DNA of 64,000 bases from Cytobacillus sp. NCCP-133 (GTDB lineage Bacteria > Bacillota > Bacilli > Bacillales > Cytobacillaceae), in NCBI RefSeq assembly GCF_026011715.1, contig NZ_BRVM01000010.1, forward strand, positions 95,569 to 159,568, in the 5' to 3' direction. Both the position numbers and the translations under genes were made by a program. Below are positions 33,249-43,087 of the stretch, piece after piece. The notes under the pieces were generated by a model that was not told the origin of the DNA, searched no databases, and saw only the letters and a program-made list of their open reading frames with translations. Each line of letters begins with the position of its first letter. Position 1 is the stretch's first letter.

Positions 33249-34826
33249 TTATTGTGAATCCATAGGATTATAAAGTTTTACATCGGGATTTTTCTCCTGA
33301 AACCATCTAAGGGCGAAATCATTTTCAAAAAGGAAAACATTTTTATCATAGCGGTCTTTTACCAATAGGCTTCTTGCGCTGGAGAGGTTTTCGTTAACAT
33401 CCTCCCCTTCTACCCAGCGAGCAATTTTTGAACCGAGTCTTTCCATATATACTTCTGTGTTGTACTCGTTTTTCATCCGGTGCTCAAATACTTCAAATTG
33501 CAGCTGACCTACTGCTCCCAAAAGGTATTCTTCCATTTTTACTGTCTTGAACAACTGGATGGCTCCCTCTTGAACCAGCTGCTGAATGCCTTTATGAAAG
33601 TGCTTTTGTTTCATGACATTCTTTGCTGTAACTTTAACAAAAAGTTCAGGTGTAAATTGCGGAAGCCTTTCATATTGAAAATTATTTTTTCCGACTGTTA
33701 AAGTGTCCCCGATTTGGTATGTTCCCGGATCATATATTCCGATAATATCTCCGCTAACGGCAGTATCAACGGTGCTTCTGTCATCCGCCATGAATTGCGT
33801 GGATTGTGCAATCTTAATTGATTTTCCGATTCTCGGTATATTGACTGCCATTCCGCGTTCAAACTGGCCTGAGCAAATTCTCAAGAATGCAATCCTGTCG
33901 CGATGTGCTGGGTTCATATTTGCTTGAATCTTAAATATGAAGCCTGAGAATTCTTCTGATAGCGGGTCAATTTCACCAGCTGTCGAGCTGCGCGGCTGCG
34001 GCGGAGGTGCAAATTGAAGATAGGATTCAAGGAACGTCTGTACACCAAAGTTTGTCAGGGCGCTTCCGAAAAATACAGGCGTCAACTCACCTTTCGCAAT
34101 CTTCTCTCTGGAAAATTCATTACCCGCTTCATTTAATAGCATTATTTCTTCTATAGTTTGATCATAAAGGCCTGATTCCTTTAAAGAATGGTCCCCTTCA
34201 ATTTCTCCTTCTTCATTTAAAGCAACAAAACGGGCATCTTCTTCAACACGAAATTGTTCAACTCGGTTATTAAAACGGTCATAAATTCCAAGGAATTCTT
34301 TACCCATGCCAATTGGCCAGTTCATTGGGTAAGATTCAACCCCCATGACTTCTTCCAGCTCTGCCAGCAATTCCAAAGGTGGCTTCCCTTGGCGGTCGAG
34401 CTTATTTATAAAAGTAAAGATAGGGATTCCTCTCATTCGGCAGACCTTGAATAGTTTCAGAGTCTGCTCCTCAATCCCTTTAGCAGAATCAATAATCATG
34501 ACTGCACTGTCAACAGCAGTTAGCGTACGATACGTATCTTCACTGAAATCCTGATGACCTGGTGTGTCAAGGATATTAACACGTGCTCCATCAAATTCAA
34601 ACTGCATAACACTGGAGGTAACGGAAATCCCACGCTGCTTCTCGATTTCCATCCAGTCACTTGTCGCATATTTACCTGTCTTCTTCCCTTTTACCGTACC
34701 TGCGTCACGAATAGCGCCCCCGAATAAAAGCAGTTGTTCTGTAAGCGTCGTTTTCCCGGCATCCGGGTGGGAGATAATCGCAAAAGTGCGGCGTGATAAA
34801 ACTTCCTCTTTAAAATTTTTGGACAT
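33249..34826 (-). CDS. prfC: Peptide chain release factor 3
   Basis: A 525-residue translational GTPase: P-loop [13 protein letters not shown] (residues about 20-32), switch [13 protein letters not shown]3 [11 protein letters not shown], and G4 NKLDRQG. The RF3-specific C-terminal domain ends [17 protein letters not shown]. It removes RF1/RF2 from ribosomes after termination. The ATG has a GAGG site at 7 bases. RF3 is present only in some Bacillaceae (absent from B. subtilis as far as I recall), so its presence is mildly informative. Single gene. Confidence 0.93.
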   Translation of the reverse strand: MSKNFKEEVLSRRTFAIISHPDAGKTTLTEQLLLFGGAIRDAGTVKGKKTGKYATSDWMEIEKQRGISVTSSVMQFEFDGARVNILDTPGHQDFSEDTYRTLTAVDSAVMIIDSAKGIEEQTLKLFKVCRMRGIPIFTFINKLDRQGKPPLELLAELEEVMGVESYPMNWPIGMGKEFLGIYDRFNNRVEQFRVEEDARFVALNEEGEIEGDHSLKESGLYDQTIEEIMLLNEAGNEFSREKIAKGELTPVFFGSALTNFGVQTFLESYLQFAPPPQPRSSTAGEIDPLSEEFSGFIFKIQANMNPAHRDRIAFLRICSGQFERGMAVNIPRIGKSIKIAQSTQFMADDRSTVDTAVSGDIIGIYDPGTYQIGDTLTVGKNNFQYERLPQFTPELFVKVTAKNVMKQKHFHKGIQQLVQEGAIQLFKTVKMEEYLLGAVGQLQFEVFEHRMKNEYNTEVYMERLGSKIARWVEGEDVNENLSSARSLLVKDRYDKNVFLFENDFALRWFQEKNPDVKLYNPMDSQ

Positions 34827-35026
34827 AATCGTTCCTCACTTACTTATATGAAAATTTGTTTTTAAAGCAATGATCGGGTTAATTAATAATAATTATTGCA
34901 ATACCTTCAATTCTATCGCGAGCGAGTAAAGTTTGCAACGCATTTAAGAATTGCTTATTTCTTTTTATATTCCATTTTCAGGATTATAATAATGAAAATA
35001 AAGCTGAAAGCAAAGGAAGCGAAAGA

Positions 35027-35902
35027 ATGGATACCATTACTCATACTTTGTTTGGCCTCACCCTCTACGGTGCAGTAGATAAGAAAAAGATGAATAAAAA
35101 TCATAAAAGGGCTTATTTGCTGACTGCCGTCGGTGCCAGCCAAATTCCCGATATTGATGTTATTTCCCGCCTGTGGGACACCGAAGGGCTTTATCAAATG
35201 TGGCACAGGGGCATTACTCATTCTTTTTTTCTGACTCCCATTTGGGCGTTATTATTTTTCTTCCTTTCCCTCCTGCTGTTCAAGGTAAAGGATAGGAAGC
35301 TTTTCCTTTTAGGATGGTTTGCCGTGTTCATACATAATACCAGTGATTTATTCAATGCCTGGGGAACGGGCTATTTGGAACCTTTTTCAAATATGAGAGT
35401 AACGTTTGGAACGATTCCGATTGTTGATTTTGTATTTTGGATTATTATGGGAACAGCCTTTATTTTATCAAAAGGAAAAAAAGCAAAATCTCCTTATTAC
35501 TATAAAATGGCTTGGATATTCATGCTTCTTCATGTAATCATCCAAACCACACAAGGTTTCTTGATCTATAAACAATATGATGGCCAAAATGATCAAATCG
35601 CATTGTCAGCAGATTTTGTTCCGTGGTCTTATTCAGTCATCACAAAAAAAGATGATAAAGTCACCATCTATAATGACAGCCTGTTTCAGGAAAAGGAAAT
35701 TCAATATGTGCTTGAATCAAATGAATTCGCAAATTTGGACAAATTATTCTCAGAACGCCCTGAAGCTAAAACCCTTTATGAATGGTCCCCCTTTGTTGTA
35801 CTTGTTGATGACGATGAGCGGCTCGGTATTTTTGATCCCCGTTTTTACAGAAACGGACAGTCTTTTTTATTTGAGTATATCGAGAAAAACACAGAAAGAT
35901 GA
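35027..35902 (+). CDS. YdjM/YfhP-type membrane metal-dependent hydrolase
   Basis: A 291-residue protein of the PF04307 family: MDTITHTLFGLTLYGA at the N-terminus (His-Thr pair), IPDIDVISRL (Asp ligands), WHRGITHSFFLTPIWALLFF, and FIHNTSDLFNAWGT, the spaced His/Asp pattern expected for a metal site at the membrane. About four membrane helices follow to residue 175, then a roughly 110-residue soluble domain. B. subtilis YfhP is in this family; its reaction is unknown. AAAGGAAG precedes the ATG. Confidence 0.8.
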   Translation: MDTITHTLFGLTLYGAVDKKKMNKNHKRAYLLTAVGASQIPDIDVISRLWDTEGLYQMWHRGITHSFFLTPIWALLFFFLSLLLFKVKDRKLFLLGWFAVFIHNTSDLFNAWGTGYLEPFSNMRVTFGTIPIVDFVFWIIMGTAFILSKGKKAKSPYYYKMAWIFMLLHVIIQTTQGFLIYKQYDGQNDQIALSADFVPWSYSVITKKDDKVTIYNDSLFQEKEIQYVLESNEFANLDKLFSERPEAKTLYEWSPFVVLVDDDERLGIFDPRFYRNGQSFLFEYIEKNTER

Positions 35903-35926
35903 GACCACGGTTCTCATCTTTTTTTG
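35898..35926 (+). terminator. Terminator after the hydrolase
   Basis: AGATGAGA, loop CCACGG, TTCTCATCT then T6. Confidence 0.8.
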
Positions 35927-36082
35927 CCCTGAACGAATATCATTTATTTTTCATGAATTTACACCCTTTGAACATAATAAAACTATTAAGCTTTAAGGCG
36001 GAGGTTTTTGGGAAAAGAAGCATTGGCTAAAATCCGCCCAAACGTCTTGCAGGGAATACTACAGAGTATAAGAGGTGTTAGA

Positions 36083-37300
36083 ATGAATTTTCTTTGGGGA
36101 ATTTTCGGTATCATTGTCGTTCTGGGAATCGCATTCCTGCTTTCAAGCAATAAAAAGGCAATCAATCTTCGGACTGTTGCTTGCGGGCTTGCCATTCAGC
36201 TGATTTTCGCCTTTCTCGTTTTGAAGTGGGAAGCCGGCCAAAATGCACTGAATTGGCTGACTCTGAAGGTAAATGATGTTATTAATTATGCCAATCAAGG
36301 AATTAACTTTTTATTCGGAGGCCTTTTCACAGAGGAATCAGGAATAGCATTTGTATTTGCCTTTCAGGTGCTTCCGGTCGTTATCTTTTTCTCTTCATTG
36401 ATCTCAGTCCTCTATTATTTAAGGATCATGCAATTTTTCATAAAGATTTTAGGGGGCGCTCTTTCCTGGCTTCTTGGGACAAGAAAGGCCGAATCTATGT
36501 CTGCGGCTGCAAATATTTTCGTAGGCCAAACAGAAGCACCGCTTGTTGTTCGCCCTTATCTCGCCAATATGACGAAATCAGAACTATTTGCTGTCATGAC
36601 GGGGGGGCTTGCATCTGTAGCAGGATCTGTATTGATTGGATATTCCCTGCTTGGTGTTCCTCTCGAGTATTTGCTTGCGGCAAGCTTTATGGCTGCACCT
36701 GCAGGATTAATATTGGCTAAAATCATGCTCCCGGAAACAGAAGATAAAGAAGAGCCTAAAGAGTTTGATATGGAAGTGGATAAAGATTCTGCCAATGTCA
36801 TTGACGCCGCAGCAAAAGGAGCTAGTGTCGGCTTGGAACTTGCCTTGAATATAGGGGCAATGCTCCTGGCGTTTATCGCCCTTGTAGCCTTAATAAATGG
36901 CCTTCTCGGTTGGGTTGGCGGATTGTTTGGTTTTGGCGGCCTGACCCTAGAGACCATTCTCGGCTATCTATTTTCTCCACTTGCGTTTGCGATTGGCGTT
37001 CCTTGGGAGGAAGCAGTACAGGCAGGCAACTTTATCGGTCAAAAATTAATTTTGAATGAATTTGTCGCTTATTCTGCATTTGCACCTGAGATCCCCAACT
37101 TATCAGACAAAACGGTAGCGATTATCAGTTTTGCTCTATGCGGATTTGCCAACATATCTTCACTGGGAATCCTGCTTGGAGGGCTTGGAGGATTAGCGCC
37201 TAACCGCAGGAAAGACATTGCACGCCTAGGCCTTAAATCTGTAGCAGCTGGTGCCCTCGCCTCCATGCTAAGTGCCGCGATTGCGGGCATGCTGTTTTAA
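36083..37300 (+). CDS. nupC: Concentrative nucleoside transporter, NupC family
   Basis: A 405-residue transporter of the CNT family: N-terminal MNFLWGIFGIIVVLGIAFLL, the substrate/Na+ region VGQTEAPLVVRPYLANMTKSE, and the C-terminal NEFVAYSAF and SFALCGFANISSLGI motifs. It imports pyrimidine or purine nucleosides with H+ or Na+. I start at ATG 36083, with AGAGGTG 5 bases away; the in-frame ATG 75 bases upstream has no site. GGCGGA (35998) and TCCGCC (36037) in the leader could pair, but I recognise no riboswitch. Single gene. Confidence 0.87.
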   Translation: MNFLWGIFGIIVVLGIAFLLSSNKKAINLRTVACGLAIQLIFAFLVLKWEAGQNALNWLTLKVNDVINYANQGINFLFGGLFTEESGIAFVFAFQVLPVVIFFSSLISVLYYLRIMQFFIKILGGALSWLLGTRKAESMSAAANIFVGQTEAPLVVRPYLANMTKSELFAVMTGGLASVAGSVLIGYSLLGVPLEYLLAASFMAAPAGLILAKIMLPETEDKEEPKEFDMEVDKDSANVIDAAAKGASVGLELALNIGAMLLAFIALVALINGLLGWVGGLFGFGGLTLETILGYLFSPLAFAIGVPWEEAVQAGNFIGQKLILNEFVAYSAFAPEIPNLSDKTVAIISFALCGFANISSLGILLGGLGGLAPNRRKDIARLGLKSVAAGALASMLSAAIAGMLF

Positions 37301-37424
37301 GGGCTGGCTATAAAATATGTTCAATGATATATAAGATTTTCCATTGATATATTGAAGCTTTTCATTGATAAATACATCTTTTTAATTGACATTTCATAAA
37401 TATTGAAAAATGTCTCTTGAATAA

Positions 37425-37455
37425 CAAAATCCTCCGTCTGAAGGAGGATTTTTTC
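37425..37455. terminator. Bidirectional terminator
   Basis: AAAATCCTCC, loop GTCTGAA, GGAGGATTTTTT between nupC and the end of treC. Confidence 0.85.
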
Positions 37456-37458
37456 ATC

Positions 37459-39144
37459 TTATTTTTTCAAGTGATAAATAACTGATTCATACGGACGAAG
37501 GTTGATTTCCCTACTTGCTGAAGGGGAATCCTGATAATTGGATAGCAAGATCTCAGACTTGTACCCTTCAAGAACAACTGAAGCTGGCAAGGTACATGAT
37601 GTCCCTTTACCATAGAAATTATTAACAACAAGAAGCAATTCATTTTGGCCATTACGAATATAGGCAAAAACTTCAGGGTGTTCTTCAGAAATCAATTCAT
37701 AATCACCATAAGTGATGATGTCAAACTGCTTACGGAGATCGATAAGCTTTTTATAATGATAAAATACAGAATCCTTATCCTTTAAAGCACTTTCCGCATT
37801 AATTTCCTTGTAGTTAGGTGCTACATTGATCCATGGTTTCCCCTCGGTAAAACCTGCATTTTCCGAGCTATCCCATTGGACAGGCGTACGGGAGTTATCG
37901 CGAGATTTACTTTTTAAGATTTCAATAATTTCCCTCTCTGGCATTTCCTTATCCTTCAGGATATTAAAGATGTTCAATGACTCAACATCCCGGTATTCAT
38001 CAATGCTGTTAAAGCCAGGATTTGTCATGCCAAACTCTTCGCCCTGATAAATATATGGTGTGCCCTGCATCATATGGATGGTTGTCGCCAGCATTTTAGC
38101 TGATTCCAGATGATATTTTCCATCATCGCCGTACCTTGAAACAACACGTGGCTGATCATGATTGCACCAGAAAAGTGCATTCCATCCACCGCCTCTATGC
38201 ATTTCAGTCTGCCACTTTGACAAGATCTGCTTTAACGCACGAAAATCAAAATCGGCTAAAGCCCATTTCTCGCCATTTGGATAATCCACTTTTAAATGAT
38301 GAAAGTTAAAGGTCATGCTTAATTCTTCACGCTCAGGGTTTGAATACTTGATGCAATGATCAATGGTGGTTGAAGACATTTCCCCGACTGTCATGCTATC
38401 GTATTTAGAAAATACATTTTGGTTCATTTCATGCATGAATTCATGCGCACGAGGGCCATCTGTATAAAACTTTCTCCCATCACCTGGCGGAACTGAGCCG
38501 TTATCATCAGGAAAATGCTGGTCCTTTGAAATAAGGTTGATGACATCGAGTCTGAAACCATCCACTCCTTTTTCAAACCAAAATCTCATCATATCATAGA
38601 CTTTCCGGCGGAGCTCTTCATTTTCCCAATTTAAATCTGCCTGAGTAATGTCAAAAAGATGCAAGTAGTATTGCTCTGTTTTTTTATCATACTCCCAGGC
38701 ATTTCCCCCAAATTTCGATTCCCAGTTTGTAGGCTCACTGCCATCCGCTTTAGGATCCTTCCAGATATAAAAATCACGGTATGGATTATCTTTTGATTTT
38801 TTTGCTTCCTGAAACCATTCATGCTCAGTAGATGTATGGTTTACAACAATGTCCATAATGATTTTTATATCACGGCTATGCGCCTCTTCAAGGAGCTTAT
38901 CAAAGTCTTCCATTGTTCCATACTGTTTGTGGATGCTGAAATAGTCGCTAATATCATAACCGTTATCACGCTGCGGAGATTTATAAATGGGTGTAAGCCA
39001 AACGACATCCACACCTAATTCCTTTAAATAGTCCAATTTGGCAATAATTCCCGGAATATCCCCAATCCCATTGCCAGTCGTATCATTAAAGCTTTTCGGA
39101 TAAATTTGATATACTACAGCTTTTTTCCACCATGCTTCATTCAT
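37459..39144 (-). CDS. treC: Phospho-alpha-(1,1)-glucosidase (trehalose-6-phosphate hydrolase)
   Basis: A 561-residue GH13 enzyme very close to Bacillus TreA/TreC: WWKKAVVYQIYPKSFNDTTG, nucleophile Asp in GFRLDVINL, acid/base Glu in TVGEMSS, and third Asp in FWCNHDQPR. The GGGWNALFWCNHDQPR context and YRDVESLN are what I associate with phosphotrehalases rather than plain alpha-glucosidases. It splits trehalose-6-phosphate delivered by TreP into glucose and glucose-6-phosphate. ATG 39144 lies 8 bases after AGGTG. Last gene of the operon; no treR follows. Confidence 0.88.
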   Translation of the reverse strand: MNEAWWKKAVVYQIYPKSFNDTTGNGIGDIPGIIAKLDYLKELGVDVVWLTPIYKSPQRDNGYDISDYFSIHKQYGTMEDFDKLLEEAHSRDIKIIMDIVVNHTSTEHEWFQEAKKSKDNPYRDFYIWKDPKADGSEPTNWESKFGGNAWEYDKKTEQYYLHLFDITQADLNWENEELRRKVYDMMRFWFEKGVDGFRLDVINLISKDQHFPDDNGSVPPGDGRKFYTDGPRAHEFMHEMNQNVFSKYDSMTVGEMSSTTIDHCIKYSNPEREELSMTFNFHHLKVDYPNGEKWALADFDFRALKQILSKWQTEMHRGGGWNALFWCNHDQPRVVSRYGDDGKYHLESAKMLATTIHMMQGTPYIYQGEEFGMTNPGFNSIDEYRDVESLNIFNILKDKEMPEREIIEILKSKSRDNSRTPVQWDSSENAGFTEGKPWINVAPNYKEINAESALKDKDSVFYHYKKLIDLRKQFDIITYGDYELISEEHPEVFAYIRNGQNELLLVVNNFYGKGTSCTLPASVVLEGYKSEILLSNYQDSPSASREINLRPYESVIYHLKK

Positions 39145-39171
39145 TTGAATCACACCTATTTTCAGTATTTT

Positions 39172-40845
39172 TTAATTAAAAAGAAGAACTTGTGCTTCAT
39201 ACGGGCGGAGCTTAATCGTTCCGCTTCCCTGTAAGTCTTTATAATTCCCAATCAATACTTTAGGGCTGGTTCCCTGTAATTGTGCTGGGACTTCTACTTC
39301 ATGGCTTCCATTGTAAAAATTGCACAAAACAAGAAGTGTTTGATTGCCAAGGATTCTTGTATAAGCATAAACTTCCGGATGATTTTCGAGGATTAAGTTA
39401 TATCTTCCGTAAACTATAATTTCATGCTGCTTTCTTAGTTCAATCAGCTTTCTATAATAATGAAAAACGGAGCCTGGTTCTTTTAAAGCCTGTTCTGCAT
39501 TAATTTTCTTATAATTAGGGTTTACTTTTATCCAGGGAGTTCCTTTAGTAAATCCTCCATGTTCAGAAGAATTCCATTGCATCGGAGTTCGTGCGTTGTC
39601 ACGTCCTTTTGCATGGATGCTTTCCAGGGCCTTTTGTTCAGTCCATCCATCTTGAAGCGCTTCTTTATAAAAATTAAGTGTTTCAATATCTTTATAGTCG
39701 CCAATGTAATCAAAACGAACATTCGTCATTCCGATTTCTTCCCCCTGATAAATATAGGGAGTCCCTTTCATCATATGAAGGAGCGTTGCAAGCATTTTAG
39801 CAGACTTTTCCCGGTACTCACCGTCATTGGCGAATCTTGAAACGGAGCGCGGCTGATCATGATTATTGAAATAAAGGCTATTCCAGCCCACTTCGTCAAG
39901 CTCGATTTGCCATTTTGAAAGATTGGCCTTTAAATCCTGCAAAGCGAGCGGCTTAAGATCCCATTTGCCATTTGGACCGTTATCAAGGCTTACATGCTCA
40001 AATTGGAAGACCATGTTTAATTCTTTCCGGTCTTCACCGGTATACTGTCTGGCCCATTCAGGCGTCACCCCTGGCATTTCGCCTACAGTCATTACATCAT
40101 ATCTCGATAAGGCTTTTTCATTCATTTCCTTCAAATATTCATGAATTCTTGGTCCGTTTCGGTAATACTTGCTGCCTGATGCATATTTTTTTCCTGGCTT
40201 CGGTTCATCTTCAGGGAGGCTGTCAACTTTAGAAATGAAATTGATTACATCCATTCTGAGTCCATCAATGCCTTTATCAAGCCACCATGTCATCAAGTCA
40301 TAGATTTCACACCTTAGTTTTGGATTCTCCCAATTCAAATCCGGCTGTTTTTTCGAAAACAAATGCAAAAAATATTCACCGGTATTTTCATCTAGTTCCC
40401 ATGCCGAGCCCCCAAAATTGCTTCCCCAGTTGTTCGGCTCTTTTCCATCTTTGCCTTCCCGCCATATGTAGTAATCCCTGTACGGGCTGTCCTTCGATTT
40501 CTTTGCCTCAGCAAACCAAGCATGCTCGTCTGAACTATGGTTTACAACCAAATCCATAATGAGCTTAATGCCTCTCTTGTGCATCTGTCCAAGAAGTTCT
40601 TCCCAATCTTCCATGGTTCCAAACTCGCTCATAATATCCTGATAATCGCTAATATCATAGCCGTTATCATCATTGGGTGATTTATAAACAGGGGAAAGCC
40701 ATATAACATCTATTCCAAGTTCATTTAAATAATCAAGCTTGGAGATGATTCCCTGAAGATCTCCTATTCCATCGCCATTGCTATCCATGAAGCTGCGCGG
40801 ATAGATTTGATAAACAACACTTTCTTTCCACCATTGCTTCTTCAT
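39172..40845 (-). CDS. malL: Oligo-1,6-glucosidase-type GH13 enzyme
   Basis: A 557-residue GH13 enzyme: WWKESVVYQIYPRSFMDSNG, catalytic Asp in GLRMDVINFIS, Glu in TVGEMPGV, and Asp in NNHDQPRSVS. The GMDVINFISK and MPGVTP context fits oligo-1,6-glucosidase/MalL (isomaltose, sucrose, palatinose). It shares about half its residues with treC downstream, an old duplication. GGAGG sits 7 bases before ATG 40845. Lying between treP and treC, it should be induced by trehalose although its substrates are other alpha-glucosides. Confidence 0.85.
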   Translation of the reverse strand: MKKQWWKESVVYQIYPRSFMDSNGDGIGDLQGIISKLDYLNELGIDVIWLSPVYKSPNDDNGYDISDYQDIMSEFGTMEDWEELLGQMHKRGIKLIMDLVVNHSSDEHAWFAEAKKSKDSPYRDYYIWREGKDGKEPNNWGSNFGGSAWELDENTGEYFLHLFSKKQPDLNWENPKLRCEIYDLMTWWLDKGIDGLRMDVINFISKVDSLPEDEPKPGKKYASGSKYYRNGPRIHEYLKEMNEKALSRYDVMTVGEMPGVTPEWARQYTGEDRKELNMVFQFEHVSLDNGPNGKWDLKPLALQDLKANLSKWQIELDEVGWNSLYFNNHDQPRSVSRFANDGEYREKSAKMLATLLHMMKGTPYIYQGEEIGMTNVRFDYIGDYKDIETLNFYKEALQDGWTEQKALESIHAKGRDNARTPMQWNSSEHGGFTKGTPWIKVNPNYKKINAEQALKEPGSVFHYYRKLIELRKQHEIIVYGRYNLILENHPEVYAYTRILGNQTLLVLCNFYNGSHEVEVPAQLQGTSPKVLIGNYKDLQGSGTIKLRPYEAQVLLFN

Positions 40846-40934
40846 CTGGCAACCTCCAATATTTTTTATTTTGAGCCATTCCAATAAACGGCGATACCAT
40901 GGAATTCGAAAAATCCCATGGTATCAATAAATGA

Positions 40935-42338
40935 CTAAGCTTTTTTAAACTTTGAGAAGACCATTGTAAGAACGAATGGGACAACAAGTGCAATTCCCAT
41001 ACCGATGAAGAATGCACCCCAATTTTCCGCAAAAATCGAGAAGAATGCCGGCAATCCTCCTACACCGATGGAGGGTGCTTTAACTCCATTGATTGTGATG
41101 AAAATTCCGGCGATCGCAGAACCAATAATTGCTGCAAAGAACGGGAATTTATAACGAAGGTTCACCCCAAACATTGCCGGCTCCGTTACACCAAGCCAAA
41201 CTGAGATTGAAGAAGTTAGCGCAAGACCTTTCAGCTTTTCGTTTCCTTTGTTTAACCGCATCATCGCGAACGCGGCTGAACCCTGTGCGATATTAGAGAG
41301 CGCAACCATTGGCCATAAAAAGGTTCCTCCGATGCTGCCGATTAACTGTAAATCGACCGCAAGGAATGTGTGGTGCATCCCTGTGATAACAAGTGGCGCA
41401 TATAACCCTCCATAAATTAGGCCGCCAAGAGCCGGTACTCCTTCAAAGATTCCGACAACACCATTTGTAATCCAGCTTCCGATTGTAAAAGTAATTGGCC
41501 CAATAGCAATGAATGAAAGAAATCCTGTCACCAATAAGGCGATTGGCGCTACAGTCAGCAGCTGGATTGCATCCGGAATTCTCTTTCGTAAAAATACTTC
41601 AATCTTTGCCAGCACCAATGAAGCAAATAATACAGGCAACACTTGACCCTGATAGCCTACTTTTTCGACTTCAAGTCCAAACAAATTCCATTTTGGAATA
41701 TCTTCTGCTGCTCCATATCCCCATGCATTTAATAAATCAGGGTGAACAAGCATTAAACCTAATACAATTCCTAATAACGGGCTTCCTCCGAAACGGTTTA
41801 CGGCACTCCAGCCAATTAGCCCTGGCAGGAATACGAACGCTGTGTTGGCGATCAGGTTAATGATGCTCGCTAAATCAGCCCAGTTGGTATAAACTTCAAC
41901 AAACGACTTATTATCAAAGAAAATATCAGGAGCTGTCATAATATTGTTAATCCCCATAAGAAGACCTGCTGTTACAATGGCAGGCAAGATTGGGATAAAG
42001 ATATCAGCCAGTGTTTTTATTCCACGCTGCAATGGATTCAGATTTTCTGCAGCGGCTGTTTTTGTTTCTTCCTTAGAAGATTCCCCGATGCCTGTTGCTT
42101 CTGTCATTTCCTTGTAAATTTTATCGACGAGACCTTGTCCAATGACAACTTGAAACTGCCCATTAGAGGAAAAGGAGCCTTTTACAACTTCTATATCTTC
42201 AAGTTTTTCCTTATCTACTTTTCCTTCATCTTTTAAAGCAAATCGTAATCGTGTGACACAATGAGTGGCCGCGGCAATGTTCTCTTTGCCGCCAATTGCT
42301 TCGACGATTTGCTCGGCTGTCTGTTTATTTGCACCCAT
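40935..42338 (-). CDS. treP: PTS trehalose-specific EIIBC
   Basis: A 467-residue permease of the glucose/sucrose PTS class. The N-terminal EIIB domain carries the phosphorylated Cys C27 in ATHCVTRLRFAL. A linker (about 90-110) leads to the EIIC domain with about ten spans (PAIVTAGLLMGINNIMTAPD, GLYAPLVITGMHHTFLAVDL, GVTEPAMFGVNLRYKFPF). There is no EIIA; the glucose-type EIIA of another system must serve. It imports and phosphorylates trehalose. AGGAGGAG precedes ATG 42338. First gene of the operon. Confidence 0.88.
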   Translation of the reverse strand: MGANKQTAEQIVEAIGGKENIAAATHCVTRLRFALKDEGKVDKEKLEDIEVVKGSFSSNGQFQVVIGQGLVDKIYKEMTEATGIGESSKEETKTAAAENLNPLQRGIKTLADIFIPILPAIVTAGLLMGINNIMTAPDIFFDNKSFVEVYTNWADLASIINLIANTAFVFLPGLIGWSAVNRFGGSPLLGIVLGLMLVHPDLLNAWGYGAAEDIPKWNLFGLEVEKVGYQGQVLPVLFASLVLAKIEVFLRKRIPDAIQLLTVAPIALLVTGFLSFIAIGPITFTIGSWITNGVVGIFEGVPALGGLIYGGLYAPLVITGMHHTFLAVDLQLIGSIGGTFLWPMVALSNIAQGSAAFAMMRLNKGNEKLKGLALTSSISVWLGVTEPAMFGVNLRYKFPFFAAIIGSAIAGIFITINGVKAPSIGVGGLPAFFSIFAENWGAFFIGMGIALVVPFVLTMVFSKFKKA

Positions 42339-42479
42339 TCTTCTCTCTCCTCCTGTTACCGTTTTCATTTTATTTTAAAAAAAACAACTTAAAGGTTTTA
42401 TTAATAATTTTTCTCGATCTTTACATACCAATCCAATTTTTTAATTATGCAAATCGTTAACCCTTTAAGTGGAAACCAA

Positions 42480-42538
42480 CTTGTATATACATGAGTTGTT
42501 TACGTTTTCATTTTATCTTGTATATACATGTCCGTCAA
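42480..42538 (-). promoter_or_regulatory. treP promoter with two TreR-like operators and a cre site
   Basis: On the minus strand -35 TTGACG (42533-42538), a 17-base spacer, then -10 TAAAAT (42510-42515). CTTGTATATACATG occurs twice: 42517-42530, filling the spacer, and 42480-42493, downstream. This resembles the B. subtilis TreR operator TTGTATATACAA. Between them TGAAAACGTAAACA (42497-42510, minus strand) matches the cre consensus at 13 of 14 positions and covers the transcription start. Trehalose induction plus catabolite repression follow. Confidence 0.82.
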
Positions 42539-42591
42539 CTTTTTTTCTTTGCCGTGACTTTCCATCTGTTATATTACCCTAAAAAAAGATG

Positions 42592-42752
42592 AAAAGCGCA
42601 GGGCGCCTTGCCCACGAAGGAACGCAGACTAAAAGCGCCACGTCCTGTGGCAACGTCTGCATGACCCCGAGCCCCTAGGAGCCGCAACTAGAACAGGCTT
42701 GTGACCTCGAGGGGATAGGCTGCTTGCGCTAGACAGTTCTCTAAATTCAAGG
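42592..42752 (+). repeat. Dispersed Bacillus repeat, family B, copy 1
   Basis: Starts AAAAGCGCAGGGCGCCTTG and ends TTGCGCTAGACAG then CTAAATTCAAGG. The end blocks (AAAAGCGCA-GCGCC; GCTAGACA/C; T-ATTCAA) recur at 54950-55032. GC-rich and non-coding. Confidence 0.65.
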
Positions 42753-42774
42753 GGATATACTTTCTGATATTTAA

Positions 42775-42822
42775 AAAAAAGACGGCTTCCAGACCAAAAT
42801 TGGTCTGCAAAGCCGTCTTTTA
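42775..42822. terminator. Terminator of tatA
   Basis: AAAAGACGGCTT and AAGCCGTCTTTT flank an inner CAGACCAAAATTGGTCTG: a long composite stem at the end of the gene. Confidence 0.85.
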
Positions 42823-43011
42823 ATTTTTTTTCATCTGCTCTTTCTTTTTATCATCGTCATCATCATTGGTTAATTCACGGGTTGACTTTTTAAATTCTTT
42901 TAATGTTTCACCGAACGCTTTCCCTATTTCAGGAAGCTTCTTCGGTCCAAAGATTATAAGAGCCAGTACCAATATCAGAATCAGACCTGGAATACCAATG
43001 TTTGTTAACAT
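42820..43011 (-). CDS. tatA: Twin-arginine translocase subunit TatA
   Basis: A 63-residue TatA/E protein: one N-terminal membrane helix ([17 protein letters not shown]), the hinge [17 protein letters not shown], an amphipathic helix ([10 protein letters not shown]) and a charged tail with five Asp in a row then Lys. TatA oligomers form the pore-like element that passes folded proteins. The start is ATG 43011 after AAGGAG; the in-frame GTG three codons upstream sits on that site. No tatC lies next to it, so it partners a TatC encoded elsewhere. Confidence 0.92.
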   Translation of the reverse strand: MLTNIGIPGLILILVLALIIFGPKKLPEIGKAFGETLKEFKKSTRELTNDDDDDKKKEQMKKN

Positions 43012-43087
43012 GCTATACACTCCTTATATATCGAAATCACATGGAAATATACAAAAAACAATAAGCAAAATCACGGTTCTCTGTTCA

